Assembly: GCF_001642475.1 (NCBI RefSeq)
Contig: NW_019173937.1
Span: forward strand, 310,001 to 374,000
Direction of reading: 5' to 3'
DNA length: 64,000 bases
Origin: Fonsecaea monophora
Taxonomy: Eukaryota > Ascomycota > Eurotiomycetes > Chaetothyriales > Herpotrichiellaceae
Below are positions 40,451 through 49,624 of the stretch, in pieces. The first letter of the stretch is position 1, and each line of letters begins with the position of its first letter. A program made the position numbers and the translations under genes. Below the pieces are notes generated by a model, which did no database searches, was not told the DNA's origin, and was given only the letters and a program-made list of their open reading frames with translations.

Positions 40451-42397
40451 ATGTCGACAACGATGTCTGACCAGAAGAATGAAGTCGAGACAGGTCATGG
40501 CAACGTCGTTAGTGACCACGCCCAGACCCACGCCCAGACCGCGAACCGCGAAATCGTGGGGTTTCAGTCTCATGAAGCGGCACTTCCAAAGGGCTACTAC
40601 TACAGCTGGAGGTTCCTGGGGACATGTGTCGCTGGAAACCTGGCCGCCATAAGCGGAATTGGCGGGTTCAGCTTCGCAGCACCCATCTTGATGAACATCA
40701 ACAGTGCCATTGGTCCATCCGTCGACATTACCTGGGCAGCTATCGTCTTCAACTTGACAGGAGCAGTGAGCATGCCCGTGTGTGGCCGAGCGATGGACAT
40801 CTTCGGTCGCAGGTGGACCGTTGTGTGCCTCAATCTCCTAGCCCTTCTTGGGTCCGTCGTGGCAGCCACAGCGAAGAATGTGCCCTCACTCATCGTCGGA
40901 ACCGCCTTGATCGGGTTGGCGGCTCCGGCCCAGACCTGCTACAATGTCATTCTTGGAGAGCTTGTCCCCATGAAACATCGGTACACCATGTCCGGAGTCG
41001 TTTTCCTGTTCGCCGGTGTCCCTACCGCTTTTTCAGCAGCCATATCACAAGGCCTCGTGCAAAACACGGCCACCGGCTGGAGAAGCGTCTACTACATGGT
41101 GATTGCCCTCAATGCCGCGGCGTTCTTTGGATTCCTGATTTGCTACCACCCGCCGACATTCGAGATGAAGCACGGCAGGGAAAGCAAGGCCAAGTACGTG
41201 AGAAACTTCGACATTGGAGGCAGTTTCCTCTTCATCGCAGGTCTCTCGACTCTCCTCATGGGTCTTTTATGGGGCGGACAACGATATCCGTGGAAGTCGG
41301 CGGCTGTCATTGCCTCGATCGTCTTGGGCACTGTCTGTCTGATCGCCCTGTACCTTTACGAAAGCATGGTGCCACTAAAAGAGCCTCTTTTCCCAAAACA
41401 CATCTTCAAGAACGGAGAGTGGCTCGCGGCGATCGCCGTACTGGGTCTCGCCGCCAGTGCCTTTTATGGATTTTCGCTGATCTGGCCTGGAATGGTGACG
41501 ACCCTTTACGCCACCGAGTCCGAGACAATCAACAATTTGACAATGAGTCTTCCGGGACTTGGTGTGGGAACTGGCGGGATCTTGGGAAGCATCCTTGCGA
41601 AACTATACAAACGCACCAAGATTCTGGCGACGGTATCTTTTGCCATCGGTGGGATCTTGTTGGCTTGTAAGTCCATCATTCTCTCCTTCAGGGCCCCTTG
41701 TTCCAAATAGGTGGAGATAAATCTAACCACGCATCTAGGCCTGGCTACCTGCACTCCTGACAGCAGAGGTCAGGCGATCGGGCTCCTATTCTGTGGAGCC
41801 GTGTGTCTTGGTGTCGTCGAAACCATCACCATCGCCATGGCCACACTCCTGGTTGTAGATCAACGTGATATCGGGATTGGTAAGTTGTGATTTGTGCCGT
41901 GATCTGGCAAGAGGCCGAGTCGCTGACGATCTTCAGCTGGAAATCTCGGTACCTGCTCGCGAGTCTCCATCTCGGCAGTGTGCTCAGCCATCTACACAAG
42001 TGTACTGAGCAGCCGACTTTCGACAACAATTGGCAATCAGGTCCCTCCTGCGCTGACCGCCGCTGGTTTGGATCCTGAGAACATCCCCCAATTCATCACT
42101 GCCCTGACGACTGGGACGTCCATGAACGATGTGCCCGGTGTGACAGCGTCAATCATCGAAGCCGGAACAACGGCCTACAAGTGGGCTTCGTCCGATGCGT
42201 ATAGGACTGTTAGTCTGTGCACAATTGCCTTCAGCACAATCGGCATACTCACTTGTTTGTTTATCCCTGACAGTTATAAGCTTATGACGGGGGATCTCGC
42301 GGCGAGGCTGGACCGTGTCAAGGAGGTTCAAGTTGGTGAGGGCGAGACTCCGGTCACGACTGAAAAGGGACCGAGTGACCATGTGGAGACGCTGTGA
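40451..42397 (+). CDS. MFS transporter, TRI12 (trichothecene efflux pump) family
   Basis: Exons 40451-41666, 41739-41879 and 41937-42397 (introns 72 and 57 bp) give 605 residues. After a polar N-terminus, about 14 membrane segments follow, for example FLGTCVAGNLAAISGIGGFS, MPVCGRAMDIFGRRWTVVCL (the MFS loop 2-3 motif), GTALIGLAAPAQTCYNVILG, and SLCTIAFSTIGILTCLFIP near the end. The layout and motifs match the fungal TRI12/siderophore-type DHA2 group. It would move a small organic compound across the plasma membrane; the substrate is unknown and could be the compound handled by the cluster. It is the right-hand gene of the cluster, downstream of the second SDR on the same strand. Confidence 0.9.
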
Positions 42398-43000
42398 GAC
42401 GTCCCTTATTTGCCATGAGGGCTGGTCGATTTGCGCATGGTGGTGTGCACGAAGGGGAGACTAACATGGGTGTAGCCTCTGCATTTTATTTGGTGTGATC
42501 AAACGGGAGCCTCGACAGGCAAAAATTTGGTTCGAATGCAGCGAGGACGGTTTGAAGAAAGCTATATGAACAGTATCTCGAGTGATACGCAACGTACTAA
42601 GAGATCCAGTTCTAAGTGTGGCATGTAATGGTTCTAAATGATTGAGACTATTCTACCATCCCCAAATGTGTGTCGTTGCTCAACCTCGGTCGTGAAAACA
42701 GACAGGCAGCAAAAGGCAGGTGCATAAGGTCGAGGGTCAGGGTACGAAATATTGATGCGCAACGGGCGGGTTTCTGTGCTTTCGGCTTCAGCTTGGGCTG
42801 CGAGGTTGTAAGTAGCGAATTTTTGTCATCGCAAGCTTCAATATAGCAACTATTCCTTGTACAACCGCATCTGTAATGGTGTCAACCATGTCCGAGCCAA
42901 GACCTTAGCTCCATCGCAAAGGGGCGCTAGTCGCTTCAGCAAGATTTTAATTGTACGTATATAATTTATGGTAGCCCAAAATTCAAAAAATATTGTCGTC
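42398..43000. other. Intergenic region
   Basis: 603 bp between the transporter stop and the tRNA gene. AT-rich towards the tRNA. No supported gene. Confidence 0.5.
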
Positions 43001-43014
43001 GGGAGGATGGCCGA

Positions 43015-43071
43015 GTACGTGAAAACTTCTCCTGATGTTGGCTGAACAAAGATACTAACGTTGAATAATAG
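43015..43071 (+). other. D-loop insertion with spliceosomal-intron signals
   Basis: 57 bp between CCGA and GCGG of the tRNA-Leu D-arm. It starts GTACGT (43015-43020), carries TACTAAC (43053-43059) and ends AATAATAG, with AG 13 bases past the branch A. These are the three signals of fungal spliceosomal introns, and the length is that of the introns in neighbouring genes (48-72 bp). Its removal gives the canonical D-loop GAGCGGTTA. The first bases keep the A box nearly intact (TGGCCGAGT). Confidence 0.7.
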
Positions 43072-43094
43072 GCGGTTATGGCGTGTGACTCAAG

Positions 43095-43134
43095 TACTAT
43101 TTCAGTTCTTGTCCTTTGCTTACAGAGGTTTGAT
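43095..43134 (+). other. Canonical anticodon-loop tRNA intron
   Basis: 40 nt inserted after position 37, the standard site for nuclear tRNA introns. It includes TTCTTG, able to pair with the CAA anticodon. The exact 3' border depends on the anticodon-stem pairing chosen. Confidence 0.6.
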
Positions 43135-43185
43135 TTCTCATGGGGAAACCCGCGTGGGTTCGAGTCCCACTCCTCTCATCGTACA

Positions 43186-43192
43186 TTTTTTT
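43186..43192 (+). terminator. RNA polymerase III T-tract terminator
   Basis: Seven T residues beginning eight bases after the discriminator base of the tRNA gene. Confidence 0.8.
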
Positions 43193-45215
43193 GTTCCCAT
43201 TTCATTTTTATTGCTTGCTGGATATGGTACTTATTGTTCGCCCATGAAGATTTTCGACCGGCCAGCGTGACGAGCAAAATTTAAAACAGTGCATATGTCC
43301 TCACCACATCAACTGTACCATTCTACGAGGATAGCCTGCGAAGATCTGTGGTGCCTGCTTCTACAGATGGTAACCACCTTGACACCTTCAGTCTTCCCCT
43401 CCTGGGTCTCTGCCCTACTGCAAGAGCGCTGTCGTTGGTGTCTGAATCGATTGCCGATTGTGAGACACTTTTTCCTTTTCCACGACTTGTCTAGTTGCGT
43501 GCACTACCCCCGCTTCTTGCTGAATCTGTGCCAGCAATGGCGTTGGGCACGCTTGTCTCACTGTGCCCAGCTTATAGTTGGCGGTAGGGTTTCCACACGT
43601 ACTTCCCGCAAGCCCCTATAAAGAGGCGACGGCTCTCTGGGATGGCGTCCTCTGTACCGGCCGAGCACCAGCGAGGAAATAACAATGCGTAATGTGGTTA
43701 GACCAATTTTCGAATCCCCATCCCAGTGTAGCGGCACCTCGTGACCTCACTCCCAAGTCCAAAGGCTTGCCGCTCATTATCTATATCTCTTGCCACAAAG
43801 AGTCTAACTGATCAGGCCGTCAATTTAAGGGGCCACCTTTTAGTTTGCACGGCCGCCAGTTTTAAAACGCTGTTTACTCTTCTTCTCCTGAGCTCTGGAC
43901 TTGCGGAACTGACACGTTCCATTTGTGGGAATGTGGTTTGGTTCGCAGTTGCTTTGCTATCCGATGAAAGCCGGCGGGCGTCTGGGTTGTGGGGCAGTAT
44001 GCAGGAGACTCCGGCCTTGTTGTTGCTTTGGAGGTTCTACGTCACTGGACCCTCGCACAATGTAGGGAGGGGTTGAAAATTGTGGCTTGAGGTTGGGAAA
44101 AAAGGATTGTACTCGGTACATGATGGTGAAAAAGGCAGAATGATTGTATTATGTTGAGGAGGGGACAGCTGATCGATACTAAGCGGGCGGATGGGCGGAT
44201 TGGTGGTTTGGCAGGTTTTTGCTGACTGATTGACTGACCAAGTACACACAACCTCGTACCTCGTTTCACACAAGATCGTAAGGGAGAGTGATGGTGGCCC
44301 GACAAAGCATCTTGCGTAATCCGCCGAAGCCCACAGAAATGCCCTTTTTCCCACCATGGGCAAAGGTGGTGGGAATCGGTTGATTGCGGGCCCATCTACG
44401 AGGTACAAGTCCTTGTACCCATATGTCTAGGTACCCGCACAGCCGCCACTTACTGATGCTGATGCTGATGTTGGATGATGATTGTGATCGTGGTGCTCGG
44501 TGAATGAATGGTATTGTATTTGTCGGGTATCGGATCTCTACAGCCCCCCTACAAGTATGTACGAGTACCTGCTTTGTATCCCACCGCCCGTAAAATTGCA
44601 TCATGGTCATGCCAGAGCGAGGGAGGTGGGAAGCCCCGAAATAAGCGTGGATGCCTTGCATAAATTTATACTTCTTCTTCGTTCCTTGCCGTTTCTGTAG
44701 ACGCTGCCAACGTTGTGCTGATCAGTGCTTAACGAAGACCGAGGTACAATACAGTAGACCCATTCGAACGACACCTTGCGCAGCAGACGGTTGTGTGGAG
44801 AAAGTGTGGAATGCGGAGCATCGTTAGGTATATTTGTAGGGATTTCTGAAAGACTGTACTTGTCCTCGGTATGTTTGTTGCAAAAGCCAACGGAGGGAAC
44901 CAATACTCGATACATGAGCCGCACAAATCAATGGATTCCAGTCGCTCGAGACCAAACGCCTCAGTATATCGACTATAGATTACATGTAACATAGTACTAT
45001 CATTGTACATTTTTCCAAGGTGTCATGAAAAGTCGTTAATCATTCTTGATAAGAACAATATCACACGTCACACATAATACATCACACCGTGTTTCGCTGC
45101 GCATCTGGCATGAGGCAAGAGGATCCACGCGCATTCTCTCCCGTAATTGTGCTAAAACTCTCGGTCAAAAGATAGAAAGGCCAGGTGCGAGTCGGGGAGG
45201 TCGAGTCGAGTCGAG
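43193..45215. other. 2-kb gene-free stretch
   Basis: No frame shows a known domain or believable exon set. A GATGCT/GATGAT trinucleotide-type repeat lies at about 44453-44480 and a GTCGA repeat at 45197-45217. Confidence 0.45.
44453..44480 (+). repeat. Trinucleotide repeat (GAT/GCT)n
   Basis: Alternating GAT GCT units running into GATGATGAT, intergenic. Confidence 0.7.
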
Positions 45216-46657
45216 TCAGTGGCCTAAGAGATTCTGCCATCCAATCCGCTCGTACATGACCACGGCTAGACAACTTGTCACCACGGCGTCGATGGAAATT
45301 CGTTCATCACAACTCTCTGTGCCTCCATCACCGCGTCCGTGCCTGCGTTCTCGTCGGTGGTGTTCACGCCCATGTCCCTGTCCCTGCCCTTGCCAGGGTT
45401 CACTCCGGTTCGCGTTGACGTGGTGATAATTACCACTACTGGGACCCCCGGCGACGTTGTCCAGGAATATCGTCAAGGCGCCCAAATACTGGTGGTCCCG
45501 TCGCTGCTTGTACACGGCCACAAGCGTTCCATGTCGGTCTTCTAGCAGGAGATTCCCGTTGGCCAGGTCGAATCCGTCGTCGACGGCCGGCATGGAGAGA
45601 ACCTCGCTGTTGTGACGGAGCGGGGAATGCCATTTATAGACCGGCGAGGATGGCGAACTGCTCAAGGTGTACTCGCGCTTCCAGCCGCGGCGTGCAATGG
45701 TATAATTGGAGCGGATGCCGTGAGGTTCTTGCGCCGAGGGAGAGTAGTGCATCTCGGGGGAGATGTTGTAGAGGGTCAGTAATATGGACATGCGAGTTAG
45801 CCCTTGCAAGCCCTGATACTTGATCTCGGCCAAGGGGTATGGCTCCTCGTCCCTCTTGGAACCATCGAGGCTCTTTGAGGACTTGGTTTTCATCAGGATG
45901 TCGACAGGGTCTGCGCTGGGATTGGCATAGATATGCCTCGCGCTTCCCTGTGACGGTGGATGCGGCCGCGGCGACTGTCCAGGGGCTTCAATTTCCGTTT
46001 GAGCAGCCTCCTCGCCTTGCATTCCCTTGTGCTGCGGATGCAGCTGGTGAGCAGTGCCGGGGAAAATCTGAAACGAAGGGGGAAGAAAGAATTTCTCCTT
46101 CCACCACTTCATATTGCTGGTCACAAACGCTGGTTCGTGACGAGAGCTTTGTGGTGTCGAAATGTTGGTGAGATGATCCGTAGGGACCGTCCTGGAACCG
46201 ACATCGACGACGCTCAACACGAGGTTCTGCGGGCAAACCAGTCCCAAGGTCGCGCTTTTGAGGATCTCGAATCGACAGATGGGGCCGTGCCACTCGTGTT
46301 GGAACCGCTGGTGTTCATCGGATTCGAAGAACTGGCTGTGCTGCTGCTCGCCGAGCGACTCGAACTCTCGCTGCTCTGACTCGCTGACCGTTCGGCGAGG
46401 GTCGGTCGGGCGTGCCCCAGCCATAGACAGTCGTGCAGAGGATCTGGTTCGAACGTGTTCGGTGGACGCTGGGGTTCTTGTTTCGCTTTACGCTTCTTGG
46501 ACAGTTTCTGCTCCTTAGGATGGCAGGGGCAGCCCCCGGGATAATAGATCTCTCGAAGCGTAATGGTCGTGTACCGTCTTCGGCCATTGACGACGGGGTT
46601 AGCCTCCTCCTGGGGAAACAATGCATTGTACGAAGGCAGTGCGTCGGCGTCAGCCAT
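45216..46657 (-). CDS. Unrecognised fungal protein, two-exon model
   Basis: The best model joins 46657-46221 and 46116-45216 (445 residues): DWFARRTS|NMKWWKEKFF, with a GTGTTG donor and ACCAG acceptor. Another acceptor (CAAAG) would add nine residues, so the junction is provisional. The N-terminal part has a Cys pair in YYPGGCPCHP, a Lys/Arg-rich stretch and a Ser-rich run. The C-terminal part is ordered: LAEIKYQGLQGLTRMSILLT, NYTIARRGWKREYTL, VYKWHSPL, NLLLEDRHGTLVAVYKQ, YLGALTIFLD and finally ISIDAVVTSCLAVVMYERIG. Repeated strand-turn blocks with a GW-K/R element and a closing hydrophobic helix recall tubby C-terminal/LURP-one-like folds; this is a guess from pattern only. A Gly-Gln-His-Arg-rich loop precedes the last helix. 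Confidence 0.65.
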
Positions 46658-48013
46658 TTTGTGGAGCGTGTGAATAGTATACAAGGCTGGATTGGAAAAT
46701 GCTTAAGGAGCCTTTTTCGGATTGCTGGGAGTAGATTTCAAGGAAGGGGCAAACACTGTCTAAGAATCTGGGGTGGACTGAAAAATATAACAACAACGTG
46801 ACCAAGACTGACCTTGTGTGCCAAATAATATAGAGGGCGTCAAGATACTGTCATGAGTGTGGATAAACGTGCAAAAAAGGGGGTCTCGGTGTTATTGGCA
46901 GCCGGAACGTTGATGGTTGGTTCGCCCGCTCGGATGCAGACGGAAGGCTGAGCAGGCCGGCAGGCCTGGCCACGAAATGCTCAGACTTGCGAAAAGCGGC
47001 CCAGCCAGCTGGCCGGTGGCTGAGAATGTTTGCTGATGTGGAGTGCTGCGTCAGCGTTATTAGACGTCCTGATGCCTCCTTGGACTCGTTTGGGAAGTGG
47101 TGTGTCAGAAACTCGGGGCCACTGAGGCGGGCTGGAAACGCGTCGTGTGTCGCCTTACCACCGTTCTGCACGCTTCTTTGGTTCGGAAGTTTTTGTGAAC
47201 TGGCACAAATTGCGGTGAGGTTATGTAAGATTGTTGAGCCTGAGACATGCATATAACAAAGCAAGCCCGAATGTGTTTGAGCTCAGAAATCACTCTGAGC
47301 CAACAAAACCTCTGGATATATATACACCTGTGCCTGTACTTGAAACAGAAATCTGCCTTGCCCTCGAAAAAGACGCCTCGAAAAATGCCTTGCACTGGCG
47401 TGGACAAGAGTCACGAGATAAGACATTGATGAGAGCATTGGGTGACGGGAATGAGGTACTTTGCAGTCTTCCAACCGAAATCCGGGGTATATTTAGACAT
47501 TCGACCCGTCTCATGCTTCTGATGAAATTGGTGTGAATCCGCGTATCCGTATTTTCTGGAGGCTTTCGGCGCCAATCAGTTGCCGAGGCGTCGTAGAAGG
47601 TGCTAGGAACTTGGTGGCGGCTGTCAGCCAATGATGAGTGAGATTTGTCCAGAACGAACTGTATACACGCCTCGTCCACGACAACCAAGAGGTGTGTCAT
47701 GACGTGGTATGACTGTTTCAGGGGCCTACAAGAACTTGCAGATGTAAGTACACATGATACCGACCGAGTCTTGGTGTTGAGGATGTTGGAAATGGTCGCT
47801 ATCCATTTGTCCTTGGTAGGGCCCCCAGTCACGTGAATTCGCGTCGATCGATTCCTAACGCGCCGAGGAACATTATTGAGGAAACCTACCTGCCAACCTG
47901 CCTACCCATCATTTTCCGGCGTTGGCTTCTTGGTTGCCATGTGATGCACAAGTGCTTCAACCACAAACCTCGAGATGCTTCTCCCTTAGATTGGCGCAGA
48001 TTTTGGACGGTTT
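46658..48013. other. Gene-free stretch
   Basis: 1.36 kb holding the promoter of the preceding gene. A 180-codon frame on the minus strand (47290-47832) has no domain or good exon structure and was not accepted. Confidence 0.4.
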
Positions 48014-48740
48014 CCTTGTATAAGGGACGAAAATACATCACCGCCGGCGGTTCGGGCCTCATCTACGGGATCGATAAGAAAAGAGTCATAAAACGATACT
48101 TCTGCGGCGAAGAGAGCGACGCTAGCGTGAGCGTCGAGCATATGCACGGTTCGGCTCGCTTCCAAACATTGCGAGATATCTGAGCAGCCTAGAAGATGGA
48201 TCTATAATTCTGGAACGAGGCCTGCCTCTTTGGTGAAAGATTCAAGAGTCGAGTGTGGAAAAGATCCCATTGCGTCGAAAGCTTCGCTGGTTAAGGGATG
48301 CCGCGGAGGGTGTAAGATACGCACATGAAAAGGGTATTATCCAAGCTGATGTTGGATGCTATAATATGATCTTGACAGGAACTCGTGGATTACGTGTATG
48401 AAATCTGATTGCTTGAAATTGATTGACTTTGGAGGTGCCAGTATTAATGGTGGAGCCAGCGGCTCCTGCTATCAATGGTACAGTTATCGACGATCGATGC
48501 AGGAAGTCAGCTAGAAGACAGATATTTTCGCGTTTGGGTGTGTGATATACGAAGTCCTGAGTCCTGACGGGTAAATACCCATACCGCGAACTCGAAAAGT
48601 CTGATCATCAAACACACCTTATCCAACAAATATATGAAGAAAACCAGTTTCCTGATACTGCAAACCTACCATTGGGCCAATTGATGCAAGGCTGCTGGCA
48701 TGGCACTTTCGACTCTATGACCGAGATCATTCAGGAGTAG
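48014..48740 (+). pseudogene. Decayed protein-kinase pseudogene
   Basis: Kinase-like blocks are recognisable in order but in changing frames: Gly-rich ITAGGSGLIYGIDKKRVIKR, SLPNIARYLSSLEDGSIILE, LRWLRDAAEGVRYAHEKGII, catalytic loop QADVGCYNMIL, DFGGAS, the block KTDIFAFGCVIYEVLSPDG, and the C-lobe LPLGQLMQGCWHGTFDSMTE. Breaks seen: a frameshift near 48140, a TGA near 48235, a frameshift near 48380, a TAG near 48511 and a frameshift near 48570. With at least five lesions it cannot encode a full kinase. It belongs to the same type of short fungal kinase as the intact gene at 25.1 kb, though the two are not close copies. Spliced introns cannot explain all breaks because homology continues without gaps. 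Confidence 0.8.
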
Positions 48741-49624
48741 AAGCGGCAGACTCGTTGAAAGAGAAGGCGAAGAACGGAGCCATTACTGGGGTCCTTAAAT
48801 GCTACTGGCTTTTCGTTCAAGGTGCCAACCCAAAAAAAATAACTCACCGGTTCGAGAAAGGTTTGGCTTCTTCTACGAAGATTTATGGGAATTCTCCCGA
48901 TCCTCCGTGCGGCGGCTGATTGGTAAACCAACAGAAAGCAAGTCACATTATCGCCTCTTGCGGTCTTCGCTCTCTGGTTCATGCTTGCAGCACCCTCATC
49001 TACAGCTAAAAATTCCTCTCCCGCGGCTTTTCACAACCTCCAACACTGTCCAAATTGTCAAATATGGCAGATCATCTCGTCTGTCACATCGTTTGACTCA
49101 GATTAAGTGGCGGAATACGCATGTCTGGAACCGGAAATGAACTTTGGAGAGGCCTAGCTTCGCCAGCGAGTGCTGGGGGATATACTTACTCCCGAGTATG
49201 CTTAGATACTGGAGTTCGACTGGCAAGTGAGCATGGCACGATGGCTTGGAATACCTCGTTGATGTTCACAACTTTGGCATTAGAGCCGCAGGACGCTAGT
49301 AGCTGTTTTATTGTGGCCAATGAGAGTCTCGCAAATTAGCCACATATAACCACTTTACAGAAGACGCAGGTCTGCCGAGCTCAGGCACTTGGCCAATCAG
49401 CATCCTTGAGTTTTTGGAAGCTTCGTGGCTGTTCCTGGCACCATAATTTTCTCAACCTCCTGTTTCCCTTTCTTGCCGACGGCTTCAAAGCATTTCAGAC
49501 TCAGACGAAGGATGACTTGACCAAAAATACTGGACGCAGCTCTGCCGCACTCTTTTCAGTCTTCTTTGGGACGATAAGTCACATTAACCTCTCCCACGCC
49601 ACTCGTGTCATTGCCAGGCCAATC
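48741..49624. other. Gene-free stretch upstream of DHODH
   Basis: 884 bp; the end part is the DHODH promoter and leader. An in-frame extension of DHODH (Met at 49406) exists but lacks a targeting signal at its start, so it is treated as leader. Confidence 0.45.

Larger units (their letters stand above)
43001..43178 (+). tRNA. tRNA-Leu(CAA) with two insertions
   Basis: Acceptor stem GGGAGGA / TCCTCTC (one G-T pair) with discriminator A at 43178; D-stem GCCG / TGGC; T-arm GTGGG TTCGAGT CCCAC is perfect; class II variable arm TGGGGAAACCCGC (13 nt). The anticodon loop reads CTCAAG with anticodon CAA at 43091-43093. A 40-nt intron follows G37 (43095-43134), as is usual for this tRNA; it contains CTTG, which can pair with the anticodon. 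Anticodon stem TGTGA / TCTCA has one T-T mismatch; an alternative partner TTACA lies inside the intron. A second, 57-bp insertion sits in the D-loop (43015-43071). The mature form would be 81 nt. B box GGTTCGAGTCC (43157-43167) and a T7 terminator (43186-43192) are intact, which argues for transcription. Confidence 0.85.

Noticed and set aside
40624..41670. 348-codon open frame overlapping the MFS pump gene
   Set aside because: It runs in another frame of a clear transporter exon and its product has no domain. The open frame follows from codon bias of the real gene.
43094..43125. Second GT...AG segment in the tRNA anticodon region as another spliceosomal intron
   Set aside because: At 32 nt it is shorter than any intron seen in the window, it has no branch-site motif, and the site is the normal place of an endonuclease-type tRNA intron.
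46258..46424. Start of the unrecognised minus-strand protein at 46424
   Set aside because: That frame would skip the better N-terminus beginning at 46657; the two frames are more simply linked by an intron.
47290..47832. 180-codon minus-strand frame
   Set aside because: No motif, no good composition pattern and no exon partners. It starts near repeats of stop-poor sequence and looks like chance.
49406..49624. Earlier in-frame Met for DHODH
   Set aside because: The extension lacks a targeting signal at its start and would bury the Arg-rich mitochondrial presequence that starts at 49625.
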